Positions 17,861-25,369 of a DNA stretch of 52,581 nucleotides are shown in pieces. A program made the translations under genes and the position numbers. Under the pieces are notes generated by a model that was not told the DNA's origin, ran no database searches, and saw only the letters and a list, made by a program, of their open reading frames with translations. The stretch is from an uncultured Collinsella sp. Lineage in GTDB: Bacteria > Actinomycetota > Coriobacteriia > Coriobacteriales > Coriobacteriaceae. Each line of letters opens with the position of its first letter. The stretch's first letter is position 1. The stretch spans positions 1 to 52,581 of the forward strand of contig CAKUGY010000014.1 of the NCBI GenBank assembly GCA_934654835.1, given 5' to 3'.

Positions 17861-17956
17861 TATCTTGCGGGTTGCAACCGGTTCGAATATCCGCAGGGTA
17901 CCGTTGCGCTATCATGAGTCATGAGTCCCATTGCGGCAAAAGGGGAGGACAAGCTC

Positions 17957-18988
17957 GTGGGGTTTTATATCTATCTTTACAACGTGTTCTTCCTTTGTCT
18001 CTTTGCCTGCGCCGCTTTTTTCTGCGGTGTGACAAAAGGCATGACGGAAAGCAAGCGCTTTGCGTACCTTTCTATGCTCATGGCACTGTTAGCCCTCGAG
18101 GGGGTAGCCGATATGGGCTCGTCCCTTGTGTCGGGGACGTTCTCTTCGGGAGGCAGCTTTGGCCCCCATGGTGCTTTGACCCTTTTTGGAATAGCGAAGA
18201 CGTTCTCTCAGATGGGCGAGGAGATCCTCTTCTATTTGCTGGCATGTGATGTGACCAAGCGTACCGCACGATCGGCTTTGTTCCTTCTCTTTCCGGTGCT
18301 CGCTCTGGTTCGTTGCTTGGCGGGGACAGTTTATCTGGGCATCGTATCCGACATGGTATTTCTCTTCATCGATCCCTTGGTCATGATTTCTCTTTGTGCC
18401 TGGGGCCTGATGGGCTTGGCGCATTCCGCCCCCGTGGAGGATGCTGATTCTCGCGCACTGCATCTTTTGCGTTCGCTGCTTCTCTTGTGCCTTTGCGCCT
18501 ACGCCGCCTCGATTGGCGAGGACCTTATCTACGCAGCCATGTATATGCATTCTGGCTCGGTTCCGTTTTACGTCGGCAAGATTATTATTATGGAAGACGC
18601 TCTGTGGGCCGGTCTTGCGGTTTCCTGCATTATCTACGCACGCCACTATCAAGATGAGTTCCACGTGCGGCGAACCGAGCAGCTTGTGCGCGATCGTCTG
18701 GATTTGTATCGCTTGGAGACGGAGCAGCGCGCGGCGAAGCAGGGCGCCAGCAATATTGCCGATTTCTGTGCGCTCTACGAGCTCACGCCGCGCGAGCAAG
18801 AAGTATTGTCTCGAGTTCTGACGGGACAGGGGAACCAGCAGATAGCAAACGATTTAGTTATCTCGTTGGGAACGGTCAAGGCTCACGTCCATAGCATCTA
18901 TCGAAAACTGTCTGTTTCGCGTCGTAGCGAACTCATGGGCATGTTTTACGAGCGCTCGCGTGGCGCTGCCGCTCCTGCGGAAAAGTAA
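17957..18988 (+). CDS. Membrane-bound LuxR-family transcriptional regulator
   Basis: About 343 residues. An N-terminal membrane domain with roughly seven hydrophobic segments is followed by a charged linker (about 235-270) and a C-terminal LuxR HTH: LTPREQEVLSRVLTGQGNQQ, then LVISLGTVKAHVHSIYRKL. The HTH spans about residues 278-335. An ATG at 17921 is possible, but the GTG at 17957 has a strong AGGGGAGGA 7 nt upstream and begins at the first helix. The membrane part may sense a small molecule. Its position behind the amidohydrolase-MATE pair suggests it controls them. Unlike the regulator at 81-1484, its sensor is shorter and not transporter-like. Confidence 0.87.
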   Translation: MGFYIYLYNVFFLCLFACAAFFCGVTKGMTESKRFAYLSMLMALLALEGVADMGSSLVSGTFSSGGSFGPHGALTLFGIAKTFSQMGEEILFYLLACDVTKRTARSALFLLFPVLALVRCLAGTVYLGIVSDMVFLFIDPLVMISLCAWGLMGLAHSAPVEDADSRALHLLRSLLLLCLCAYAASIGEDLIYAAMYMHSGSVPFYVGKIIIMEDALWAGLAVSCIIYARHYQDEFHVRRTEQLVRDRLDLYRLETEQRAAKQGASNIADFCALYELTPREQEVLSRVLTGQGNQQIANDLVISLGTVKAHVHSIYRKLSVSRRSELMGMFYERSRGAAAPAEK

Positions 18989-19058
18989 TTAAAACTGGCT
19001 TTCCAGTAGAGGCGCGGTTTCTCCACATACCGTATCACTACGAAAACTAAAGGAATAT

Positions 19059-19562
19059 ATGAATATGAATACTCGAGAAACGAGGGTCGCTGGCATAATC
19101 AATGCTCTGGTGAACCCGCTCCTGATGTGCTCCTTTTTGCCTATTATCGAAGGCAAAGCGGCACTCGATATGTCGAGTCCTACCGGTTTTTGGGGGCAGC
19201 TTGCGCTCGCTGTCGTCATCGCGGAGGCGGTGAGCTCACTACCGCAGTTTGGAAGGGTCGTTGGGGACTGGGTTGATTTCTTCGGATTCAAACCGGGTGG
19301 CCCTGCGTCAAAGATCGCGGGCACGGTGTTCGCCGCCACGCTGCTCTTTTTGATTATCGGTTTGGCTGAGATAGCGTTCCAGACCGGCTTTGGTCTCGTG
19401 GGCGAAACGACCTATTTCTCTCGTTGGGTAAAGCTTGCAACCGGCGGTTGGGCCTTTGTCGTGGTTGGCGGCTTGCTGTTCGATCCGGTTGCAGCAAAGG
19501 TCGCCCATGTTCTCGTGGGCGAAAAGGCCCCACAGACCGAGGAAATGCTCGAGGTGGAATAG
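19059..19562 (+). CDS. Small membrane protein of unknown function
   Basis: 167 residues with about four hydrophobic segments (around 12-30, 45-62, 85-108 and 128-148) and an acidic C-terminal tail (EKAPQTEEMLEVE). AAAGGA precedes the ATG at 19059 by about 5 nt. No family recognised. It follows the LuxR regulator by 70 bp in the same direction and is closed by a clear terminator, so it is probably the last gene of that unit. It could be an accessory membrane subunit for the same transport or sensing system; this is not supported beyond position. Confidence 0.7.
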   Translation: MNMNTRETRVAGIINALVNPLLMCSFLPIIEGKAALDMSSPTGFWGQLALAVVIAEAVSSLPQFGRVVGDWVDFFGFKPGGPASKIAGTVFAATLLFLIIGLAEIAFQTGFGLVGETTYFSRWVKLATGGWAFVVVGGLLFDPVAAKVAHVLVGEKAPQTEEMLEVE

Positions 19563-19618
19563 CCTGAAGGGCCGCCCTGTCTAAACGAATCATTCGTGAT
19601 AATTCGTCTCTCCTTTTG

Positions 19619-19660
19619 CGCGCATGCGATTGGCTTCAGTCGCATGCGCGTTGTTTTGTT
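19619..19660 (+). terminator. Terminator after the small membrane protein
   Basis: An 11-bp stem CGCGCATGCGA/TCGCATGCGCG (19619-19629 with 19640-19650) is followed by TTGTTTTGTTT. Confidence 0.85.
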
Positions 19661-19751
19661 TAACAAGCGGAATGTATCGTCGATGAACCTGTGCTGCGCG
19701 TGTGCCACAATGGGGCGCGAACGATAGAGAAAGATTGCAAGAGGAGCTCGC

Positions 19752-20453
19752 GTGCTTGCTCGTATATGGCGCTACATAGAGGGACCAGTGCTTTTGTTCG
19801 TGCCGCCATGCATAGGCATCATGCTGTATCTGGGCATTGCCCAGGCTGCTTTGTTGATGCTCGCTATGGTGGCGCTCGTGCTTGCGCTGTTCTTTGCGGG
19901 TTACGAGGCATCGCGCCCGGGTCTGCGCCAGATCATGCCGACGCTGGTGCTGGCAGCGCTGGCCGCGGCGGGGCGTATCCTGTTCGGGCCCATTCCCGAC
20001 TTTAAGCCGGTGAGCGCCATTGCCATTATCGCAGGGGCGACGCTCGGTCGCCGCAATGGTTTTATGGTCGGTGCGCTGGCAGCGCTGACCAGCAATTTCT
20101 TTTTTGGACAGGGTATGTGGACGCCGTGGCAGATGTATGCCTGGGGTCTGGTGGGCTATATCGGTGGCGCATTGGCGCATGCGGGCGCATTCGATCGCGT
20201 TGACGGAACCGTGCGCATGCCGGCGCTGCTGGCGTATGGCTTTGCTTCGGGCCTGCTCTATGGCGTCGTGATCAACGCGTATGACATTATCGGCTTTGTG
20301 CAGCCGCTCACCTGGGCAGGCGCCGGGGCGCGTCTTGCCACGGCGGTGCCGTTCGATATTACGCATGGCCTTGCGACCTGCGTGTTTTTGGCTGCCTTGT
20401 ACAAACCCTGGTGTCGCCGCATCAACCGCGTCGTCGTGAAATACGGGTTGTAG
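19752..20453 (+). CDS. ECF transporter substrate-binding (S) component
   Basis: 233 residues with about six membrane segments. The central region is typical of S components: GRILFGPIPDFKPVSAIAII, then GATLGRRNGFMVGALAALTS and FGQGMWTPWQMYAWGLVGYI. S components bind one vitamin or metal precursor and share EcfT/EcfA modules. The substrate cannot be assigned with confidence. The start is a GTG at 19752 with GAGGAG 5 nt upstream. It probably works with the EcfT-EcfA genes at 11.8-14.4 kb, from which it is separated by the amidohydrolase cluster. No riboswitch was recognised in its short leader. Confidence 0.85.
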   Translation: MLARIWRYIEGPVLLFVPPCIGIMLYLGIAQAALLMLAMVALVLALFFAGYEASRPGLRQIMPTLVLAALAAAGRILFGPIPDFKPVSAIAIIAGATLGRRNGFMVGALAALTSNFFFGQGMWTPWQMYAWGLVGYIGGALAHAGAFDRVDGTVRMPALLAYGFASGLLYGVVINAYDIIGFVQPLTWAGAGARLATAVPFDITHGLATCVFLAALYKPWCRRINRVVVKYGL

Positions 20454-20496
20454 GGCAGGTTGTGCCGGGAAAAGAACCAATACTGCTACGGTGCCA

Positions 20497-20656
20497 TTTC
20501 AAAACTATGCCGGTTTACGGGGCTAGATTGGCATAGGCCGACCATACCGGCATTTTTCGAAAATAGACGAACCGTCTACCTGCGGTTTTAATTTGCTTGA
20601 GTTGCGTGTGGTTGGAGGTTCGCGATTCAGCCCCGTAAACCGGCATGGTTTTGAAA
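20497..20656. repeat. 160-bp nested palindrome, arm type I (copy A1)
   Basis: Outer arms of 28 nt (20497-20524 with 20629-20656, core CAAAACTATGCCGGTTTAC) match at 27 of 28 positions. Inside are a second imperfect stem (CCGACCATAC with GTGTGGTTGG) and a central hairpin (TAGACGAACCGTCTA). Read in reverse, the centre carries AAAACCGCAGGTAGACG, shared with the copy at 52078-52237. No coding potential. Confidence 0.85.
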
Positions 20657-20697
20657 CGGGCCGGCTCATATGGCGGGCATCGCGGCCATCAGAGGGT

Positions 20698-20738
20698 AAA
20701 AAGAGTCGCCTTCCCCCGTCCCTGAGGGGTCGTTGGGG
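20698..20738 (+). repeat. 41-bp direct repeat between and beside the palindromes (copy 1)
   Basis: It starts AAAAAGAGTCGCC and ends TCGTTGGGG. It matches 20936-20976 at about 34 of 41 positions. It fills most of the spacer between palindromes A1 and A2. Confidence 0.7.
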
Positions 20739-20744
20739 GTGCTT

Positions 20745-20904
20745 GCCACGAAAGTGGTCCATCTACTACGTTTAACCCGGTACCTCCAACCATACCCTTG
20801 TTTTATGAAAAACCGCAGGCTTTCTACCTGCGGTTTTCTTTTTGCGTTGTTCGTTGTGGTTGAGGGTGGTGGCTTAAACGTAGTAGATGGGCGCGTTTCG
20901 TGGC
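20745..20904. repeat. 160-bp nested palindrome, arm type II (copy A2)
   Basis: 31-nt outer arms (20745-20775 with 20874-20904) contain GCCACGAAA and ATCTACTACGTTTAA and match at about 26 of 31. A middle stem (CCAACCATAC with GTTGTGGTTG) and a strong central hairpin (AAAACCGCAGG/CCTGCGGTTTT) are nested inside. The length equals the other three copies exactly. Confidence 0.85.
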
Positions 20905-20935
20905 GGACGTACTGCGCTGATGCCTTCGGGAAAGC

Positions 20936-20976
20936 AAAAAGATCCGCCTTCCTCCGTCCCCGGGGAATCGTTGGGG
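20936..20976 (+). repeat. 41-bp direct repeat (copy 2), abutting the xth stop codon
   Basis: AAAAAGATCCGCC...TCGTTGGGG, about 34 of 41 identical to 20698-20738. It ends at the base before the xth stop codon at 20977. An inverted relative lies at 52256-52288. Confidence 0.7.
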
Positions 20977-21795
20977 CTAGAGCTCCAGCGTGAGAGTGAC
21001 AGGGCAGTGGTCGCTGCCAAAGATGTCGCCGCGGATGCCGGTGTCGCGCACGTTGCCGGCGATTGCGTCACTGACCAGGAAGTAGTCGATGCGCCAGCCG
21101 GCGTTGTTCTTACGGGCATTAAAGCGATAGCTCCACCAGCTGTAGACACCTTCGACGTCGGGGTTTGCCGCGCGCCAGGTATCGGTAAAGCCAGCGTCGA
21201 GCAACTCGGTAAACTTGCCGCGTTCCTCGTCCGAAAAGCCTGCGTTGCCGCGGTTGGACTTGGGGTTCTTGAGGTCGATCTCCTCGTGCGCCACGTTAAA
21301 GTCGCCGCAGGTCACCACGGGCTTGCCGGTTTCGCGCTCGAGTGCGCTCAGAAAGCCGCGATAAGCGTCGTCCCAGGCCATGCGCACGTCGATGCGTGCG
21401 AGCTCGTTTTGCGCGTTAGGCGTATAGACGTCGACAAACCAAAACTTGTCGAACTCCAGCGCGCAGACGCGGCCCTCGGTCGCGGCTTGGGCAACAAGCT
21501 CGGCAGCCTTGCCTTCGCTGGCGTAGGGCAGCAGCGCGTCGGCGCGCAGCACACGCAACGGCTCCTGGCGGCTAAAGACCGCGGTACCCGAGTAGCCTTT
21601 GCGCTCGGCGTAGCTCCAGGTTTGGTGGTAGCCGGGCAGGTCGATGTCGACCTGGCCTTCTTGCAGTTTGGTTTCCTGCAGCGCCAGGATATCGACGTCG
21701 AGTTCCTGCGCGATCTGAATAAAGCTCGGGTCCTTTTTAAGCACGGCACGCAGGCCGTTAACGTTCCACGAAGCAAAGGTGTAAGTCTGAGGCAT
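20977..21795 (-). CDS. xth: Exodeoxyribonuclease III
   Basis: 272 residues, the normal size. The AP-endonuclease/ExoIII family motifs are all visible: FASWNVNGLRA near the N-terminus, LALQETKLQ with the metal-binding Glu at 41, GYSGTAVFSR, TCGDFNVAHEEIDL, and the C-terminal FGSDHCPVTLTL with the catalytic Asp-His. It cuts at abasic sites and degrades DNA 3'-5' in base-excision repair. The start ATG at 21795 is preceded by AAAGGA. It is divergent from cobB; its 3' end runs directly into the palindrome block. Confidence 0.95.
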   Translation of the reverse strand: MPQTYTFASWNVNGLRAVLKKDPSFIQIAQELDVDILALQETKLQEGQVDIDLPGYHQTWSYAERKGYSGTAVFSRQEPLRVLRADALLPYASEGKAAELVAQAATEGRVCALEFDKFWFVDVYTPNAQNELARIDVRMAWDDAYRGFLSALERETGKPVVTCGDFNVAHEEIDLKNPKSNRGNAGFSDEERGKFTELLDAGFTDTWRAANPDVEGVYSWWSYRFNARKNNAGWRIDYFLVSDAIAGNVRDTGIRGDIFGSDHCPVTLTLEL

Positions 21796-21908
21796 GGTGT
21801 CCTTTCGACGGGGTTGGCAGGCTTAAGATTAACGCAACAAGAACGGGATGGGCCCCGCGAGCGACGGTGTGAACGCCGCCGCTCCGGCGACACGGACGGA
21901 GGACACGT

Positions 21909-22661
21909 ATGACGCAGGCAATATCGGATCCCAAGCAGGCCTCCGCCGCGCTGGCGGAGCTGTTCAAAACCCATAACCATGTGGTGTTCTTTGGCGGCGC
22001 AGGCGTTTCCACGGCAAGCGGTATCCCCGATTTTCGCAGCGTGGACGGCCTGTATCACCAGCAGTTTGCCTACCCGCCCGAGACCATGCTCTCGCACAGC
22101 TTTTACGAGGCGCATCCGGCCGAGTTCTTCGACTTCTACCGCACCAAGATGATTGCGCTCGGTGCCAAGCCCAACCGCTGCCATACCAAGTTGGCCGAGC
22201 TCGAGCGCGTCGGCAGGCTCGACGCCGTGGTGACGCAAAACATCGACGGCCTGCATCAGATGGCCGGCTCACGGCGCGTGTTTGAGCTGCATGGTTCGGT
22301 TCATCGCAACATCTGCCAAGCGTGCGGCGCAGTCTATGGCACCGAGTGGATTTGCGCTCGCGAGCACGAGGACGCTGCGGGCGTGCCCGTGTGCCCCGCG
22401 TGCGGTGGTCGCATCAAGCCCGATGTGGTGCTCTACGAGGAGCCGCTCGACGAGCACGTACTGACCGGCGCGGTTGCCGCAATCGCCGCGGCCGATGCCC
22501 TCATCGTGGGCGGGACCTCGCTCGTGGTGTATCCGGCGGCGGGCCTTACGCGCTACTTTACCGGCGACACGCTGGCCATTTGCAACCTGGCACCTACCGA
22601 TCAGGACGCAAATGCCGACCTGCTGATTTCTTGCGACATCGCGGCCGCGTTTGCGTTCTAG
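21909..22661 (+). CDS. cobB: SIR2-family NAD-dependent protein deacylase
   Basis: 250 residues. It removes acyl groups from lysines using NAD+. Visible are the NAD motif FFGGAGVSTASGIPDFRS (about residues 24-41), QNIDGLHQMAGS, the catalytic-His context FELHGSVH, and a four-Cys zinc site (CQACG and CPACGG). GGTSLVVYPAAGL closes the fold. Tyr and Arg in the EFFDFYRTKM region fit the class III deacylase signature (desuccinylase-type), though substrate preference is inference. Cytoplasmic; divergent from xth. Confidence 0.93.
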   Translation: MTQAISDPKQASAALAELFKTHNHVVFFGGAGVSTASGIPDFRSVDGLYHQQFAYPPETMLSHSFYEAHPAEFFDFYRTKMIALGAKPNRCHTKLAELERVGRLDAVVTQNIDGLHQMAGSRRVFELHGSVHRNICQACGAVYGTEWICAREHEDAAGVPVCPACGGRIKPDVVLYEEPLDEHVLTGAVAAIAAADALIVGGTSLVVYPAAGLTRYFTGDTLAICNLAPTDQDANADLLISCDIAAAFAF

Positions 22662-22703
22662 CCCGTGCGCGCGGATACAATAGAAAGACTGATTGCAAAG
22701 CGA

Positions 22704-22737
22704 CCCCGCCGCCAGCGCCCAGGCGCGGCGGCGCGGG
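22704..22737 (+). promoter_or_regulatory. GC-rich hairpin in the folP-folK leader
   Basis: CCGCCGCC and GGCGGCG-type arms flank GCGCCCAGGCGC, directly before ATTTT and the AGGAGG of folP-folK. It could be a weak terminator for cobB or a leader hairpin affecting translation. Confidence 0.35.
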
Positions 22738-22755
22738 CATTTTAGGAGGATGTTC

Positions 22756-24480
22756 ATGGCGAACGACAGCAAGACATGGCGGTGCGGAAAGTACGAGCTC
22801 AGCTTTGACCGTCCGCGCATCATGGGCGTCCTCAACGTGACGCCCGATTCGTTTAGCGACGGCGGTGAGCACTTCGACCCGGACGCCGCTATCGAGTACG
22901 GTTTGGCGATGCTCGACGCCGGCGCCGACATCATCGATGTGGGAGGCGAGTCCACGCGTCCCGGCTTTACCCCGGTCAACCCCGACGAGGAGGCCCGTCG
23001 CGTGCTGCCCGTGGTGCGCGCACTGGCCAAGGAAGGTGCCATCGTCTCGATCGACACGCGTCATGTGGCAGTTGCCAAGGCTGCCGTGCGCTGTGGCGCC
23101 TCGATTGTTAATGACGTGACGGGCTTCACCGACCCCAAGATGATCGAGTTTGTCGCGACGAGTACCTGCGGCGTCATCGTGATGCATGCCGGCGAGGTTG
23201 CCGCGCCTGCGCGCACGCATGCGACGGTGCAGCTCGATACCTCGGCCGCGGCGTTTGTTGCCGAGAAGGCGCGCGAGGCGGCTGCCGAGGCTGCGCGCGA
23301 GGCCGAAAAGCCGGCCCGCCGTCGTCGTGGCAAGCTGCTGGGCGAACCCAAGACGGAGGCCAAGCTTCCGGGCGGCGTGGTGCAGCCCTCGCTGCCGTTT
23401 GGCGACCCGGAGCCCGCGCCCGAGCCTGCGGCCGAGCAGGAGCAGCAAGCGCCCGCCGAGCAGGCTGCCCCTGTCGCCGAGGCCGCCGCAACTCCCGAGC
23501 CCACGCCGGAGCCCAGCGATCACCTGGCAGCCATGATGCGCCGCAGTGCCCGTCGCGAGGAGGCCTACGTGCCTACCTCGCAGCTCCGCCGCTTTACCCT
23601 GCCCGATTCGGCGCCCATCATGCGCCGCGTTATGGGCTTCCTTTCCGACCAGGCACGCACGCTCATCCATGCCGGCGTGTCGCGCGACCGCATCTGCATC
23701 GATCCCGGCCCGGGCTTTGGCAAGTCGGCCAACGAGGATATCGTCATCCAGCGCGAGACCGCCAAGATGGCGTCGCTGGGCTACCCGCTCATGTGCGCCG
23801 TGTCGCGCAAGCGTTTTGTGGGCGCTGTCTCGGGCGTGACCGAGGCCGCCGCGCGCGATGCCGCCACGTTTGGCGTGTGCCTGGGCGCCATTCAGGCCGG
23901 CGCCAATATCGTGCGCGTACACGACGTCGCGGGCTTTGCGCAGTTCCTGAACGGTTACTGGGCGGTCGCCAAGCCGCAGCCGCGCCGCGCGTTTGTGGCC
24001 GTGGGCTCCAACCTGGGGCATCGCTGCGACAACATCCGCGCCGCGCGCGACATGATCGCCGAGATTCCGCTCACCTGTGTGTCCAACTGCTCGCGCATCT
24101 ATGAGAGTGAGCCGGCATACGAGACGCGCCAGGACGCGTTTGCCAACGCCGTCATCGAGATCAAGACCGAGCTGGCGCCGCTGGTGCTGCTCGACGAGCT
24201 CATGAAGATCGAGGCCGAGCTGGGCCGCGATCGTTCCAAAAAGGCCAAGGCCAACGGTCCGCGAACCATCGACCTGGACCTGCTGTGGATGGACGGCGAG
24301 ACCCACGGCGGCAAAAAGCTGCGCCTGCCGCATCCGCTCATTGGCGAGCGCGACTTTGTGCTGGTACCGCTCGAGGACCTGATGCACGACCCGGCGCGGT
24401 TCTTCCGCTACAACGGCGTCGAGGTCAAGGAGCCCGAGGACCGCGTGGGTCATATCGTGGGCGAATTGGGGCGTATGTAG
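22756..24480 (+). CDS. folP-folK: Fused dihydropteroate synthase and HPPK, with an insertion in the DHPS domain
   Basis: 574 residues from the ATG at 22756, which has AGGAGG 6 nt upstream; the ATG two codons earlier is too close to it. The DHPS part starts at IMGVLNVTPDSFSDGG and has DVGGESTRPG and SIDTRHV. After VIVMHAGEV (about residue 142) it is interrupted by roughly 125 residues rich in Ala, Pro, Glu and Arg. It resumes near LPDSAPIMRRVMGFL (about 282) with ICIDPGPGFGKS and the C-terminal SRKRFVGAV. HPPK follows from about 408 (AFVAVGSNLGHR, GPRTIDLDLLWMDG, HPLIGERDFVLVPL). The product couples the two last steps that make dihydropteroate in folate synthesis. The biotin-ligase-like gene starts at the next base. 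Confidence 0.93.
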   Translation: MANDSKTWRCGKYELSFDRPRIMGVLNVTPDSFSDGGEHFDPDAAIEYGLAMLDAGADIIDVGGESTRPGFTPVNPDEEARRVLPVVRALAKEGAIVSIDTRHVAVAKAAVRCGASIVNDVTGFTDPKMIEFVATSTCGVIVMHAGEVAAPARTHATVQLDTSAAAFVAEKAREAAAEAAREAEKPARRRRGKLLGEPKTEAKLPGGVVQPSLPFGDPEPAPEPAAEQEQQAPAEQAAPVAEAAATPEPTPEPSDHLAAMMRRSARREEAYVPTSQLRRFTLPDSAPIMRRVMGFLSDQARTLIHAGVSRDRICIDPGPGFGKSANEDIVIQRETAKMASLGYPLMCAVSRKRFVGAVSGVTEAAARDAATFGVCLGAIQAGANIVRVHDVAGFAQFLNGYWAVAKPQPRRAFVAVGSNLGHRCDNIRAARDMIAEIPLTCVSNCSRIYESEPAYETRQDAFANAVIEIKTELAPLVLLDELMKIEAELGRDRSKKAKANGPRTIDLDLLWMDGETHGGKKLRLPHPLIGERDFVLVPLEDLMHDPARFFRYNGVEVKEPEDRVGHIVGELGRM

Positions 24481-25182
24481 ATGATTGAGATGAATGCTGT
24501 TGCCGCTGGCACCGAGCTCGATGCCGCGCGCGACGCGGGCCGCGAGGGCGTATCCGCGGGCTGGTGTGCGTGGAGTGCGGGCGATGCGTCGCTGACGTTT
24601 TCGCTGGTTGTGCGCCCCGATGTGAACATGCACGCCTTCCACGGCCTGCCGTTTGTGGCCGCGATGGGCATGATGGACGCGCTCGCGGGTACGGCCGCAA
24701 CGCCGGGGCTGGGGCTTGCCGGCAAGGTGGGCATCCAGTGGCCGAGCGACATCGTATGCGGCGCGCCCGCGTTTGAGACGTCGCTCGCGCGCGTTGCCGT
24801 TAACGGCGGCGCCGGTGCCGCGGGCATGTTTGCCGCGGTGACGGTGGATATCGAGCGTGCGGCCCTGAGTGAGCTTGGTGTGGATATGACCGACGAAGCG
24901 CTGGTTGAGGCGCTGGCCGCAGCGGTTCTCACCCGCGTTGACGCTTGGGCGGTTGTCGCGAACACGCCGCAGGGCGCCGCCGGCCCGCTGGCCCCGGTGC
25001 TGGGCGAGTACTTTGACATGGTGCCGCTGCTGGGCCGTCAGGTCGCGGCGGTGTCGCCCAACGGCTTGCCGCTTGCGGTCGGCGTGTTTGCGGGCCTGGA
25101 CATCTGGGGCCGCGCGACCATCAAGACCGACGCCGGCGAGCAAGAGTTCCCGCCCGAGGCCGTGCGCATCCGCGGGCTGTAG
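24481..25182 (+). CDS. Biotin protein ligase-like protein with an altered biotin loop
   Basis: 233 residues. The middle and end follow the biotin-[carboxylase] ligase pattern: LTFSLVVRP, a KWPND-like VGIQWPSDIV, and a C-terminal LAVGVFAGLDIWGRATI followed by EFPPEAVRIRGL. The normal biotin-binding GRGRRGR loop before the SLVVRP strand is replaced by EGVSAGWCAWSAGDA, without the arginines, so ligase activity is doubtful. The start ATG immediately follows the folP-folK stop. The convergent neighbour is coaX, a gene often found near birA, which supports the family call. It could be a degenerate ligase or a binding protein. Confidence 0.65.
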   Translation: MIEMNAVAAGTELDAARDAGREGVSAGWCAWSAGDASLTFSLVVRPDVNMHAFHGLPFVAAMGMMDALAGTAATPGLGLAGKVGIQWPSDIVCGAPAFETSLARVAVNGGAGAAGMFAAVTVDIERAALSELGVDMTDEALVEALAAAVLTRVDAWAVVANTPQGAAGPLAPVLGEYFDMVPLLGRQVAAVSPNGLPLAVGVFAGLDIWGRATIKTDAGEQEFPPEAVRIRGL

Positions 25183-25220
25183 CGGTCAGCCGCCGCGCGC
25201 GAAGATAGCGACAACGACGA

Positions 25221-25253
25221 AGCCCTCCTCGGCCAGCGCCGGGGAGGGCTTTT
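25221..25253 (+). terminator. Terminator after the biotin-ligase-like gene
   Basis: AGCCCTCC (25221-25228) pairs with GGAGGGCT (25243-25250), with a further GC-rich inner pairing, followed by TTTT. Confidence 0.8.
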
Positions 25254-25283
25254 GCGTGAGCAGAGAGGATGGCCACGTTCGTT

Positions 25284-25324
25284 CTATTCCTCAAAAATGA
25301 AAATAATTCAGTTTTGAGGAATAG
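25284..25324. repeat. 13-bp inverted repeat between convergent genes
   Basis: CTATTCCTCAAAA (25284-25296) and TTTTGAGGAATAG (25312-25324) are perfect complements around a 15-nt AT-rich loop. It may terminate coaX on the minus strand; no T run is present beyond the stem. Confidence 0.6.
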
Positions 25325-25369
25325 GATTGGCGGATGCTTGTTGGGCCGCGTCTGCGCTCGGCCCCGGCT

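Noticed and set aside
20733..20993. Small open frame across palindrome A2
   Set aside because: It lies entirely in self-complementary DNA with no ribosome binding site; the structure explains the sequence.
22594..25143. An 849-codon minus-strand open frame across folP-folK and the biotin-ligase-like gene
   Set aside because: Same reason: its composition follows from the codon bias of the true genes, and no family motif is visible.
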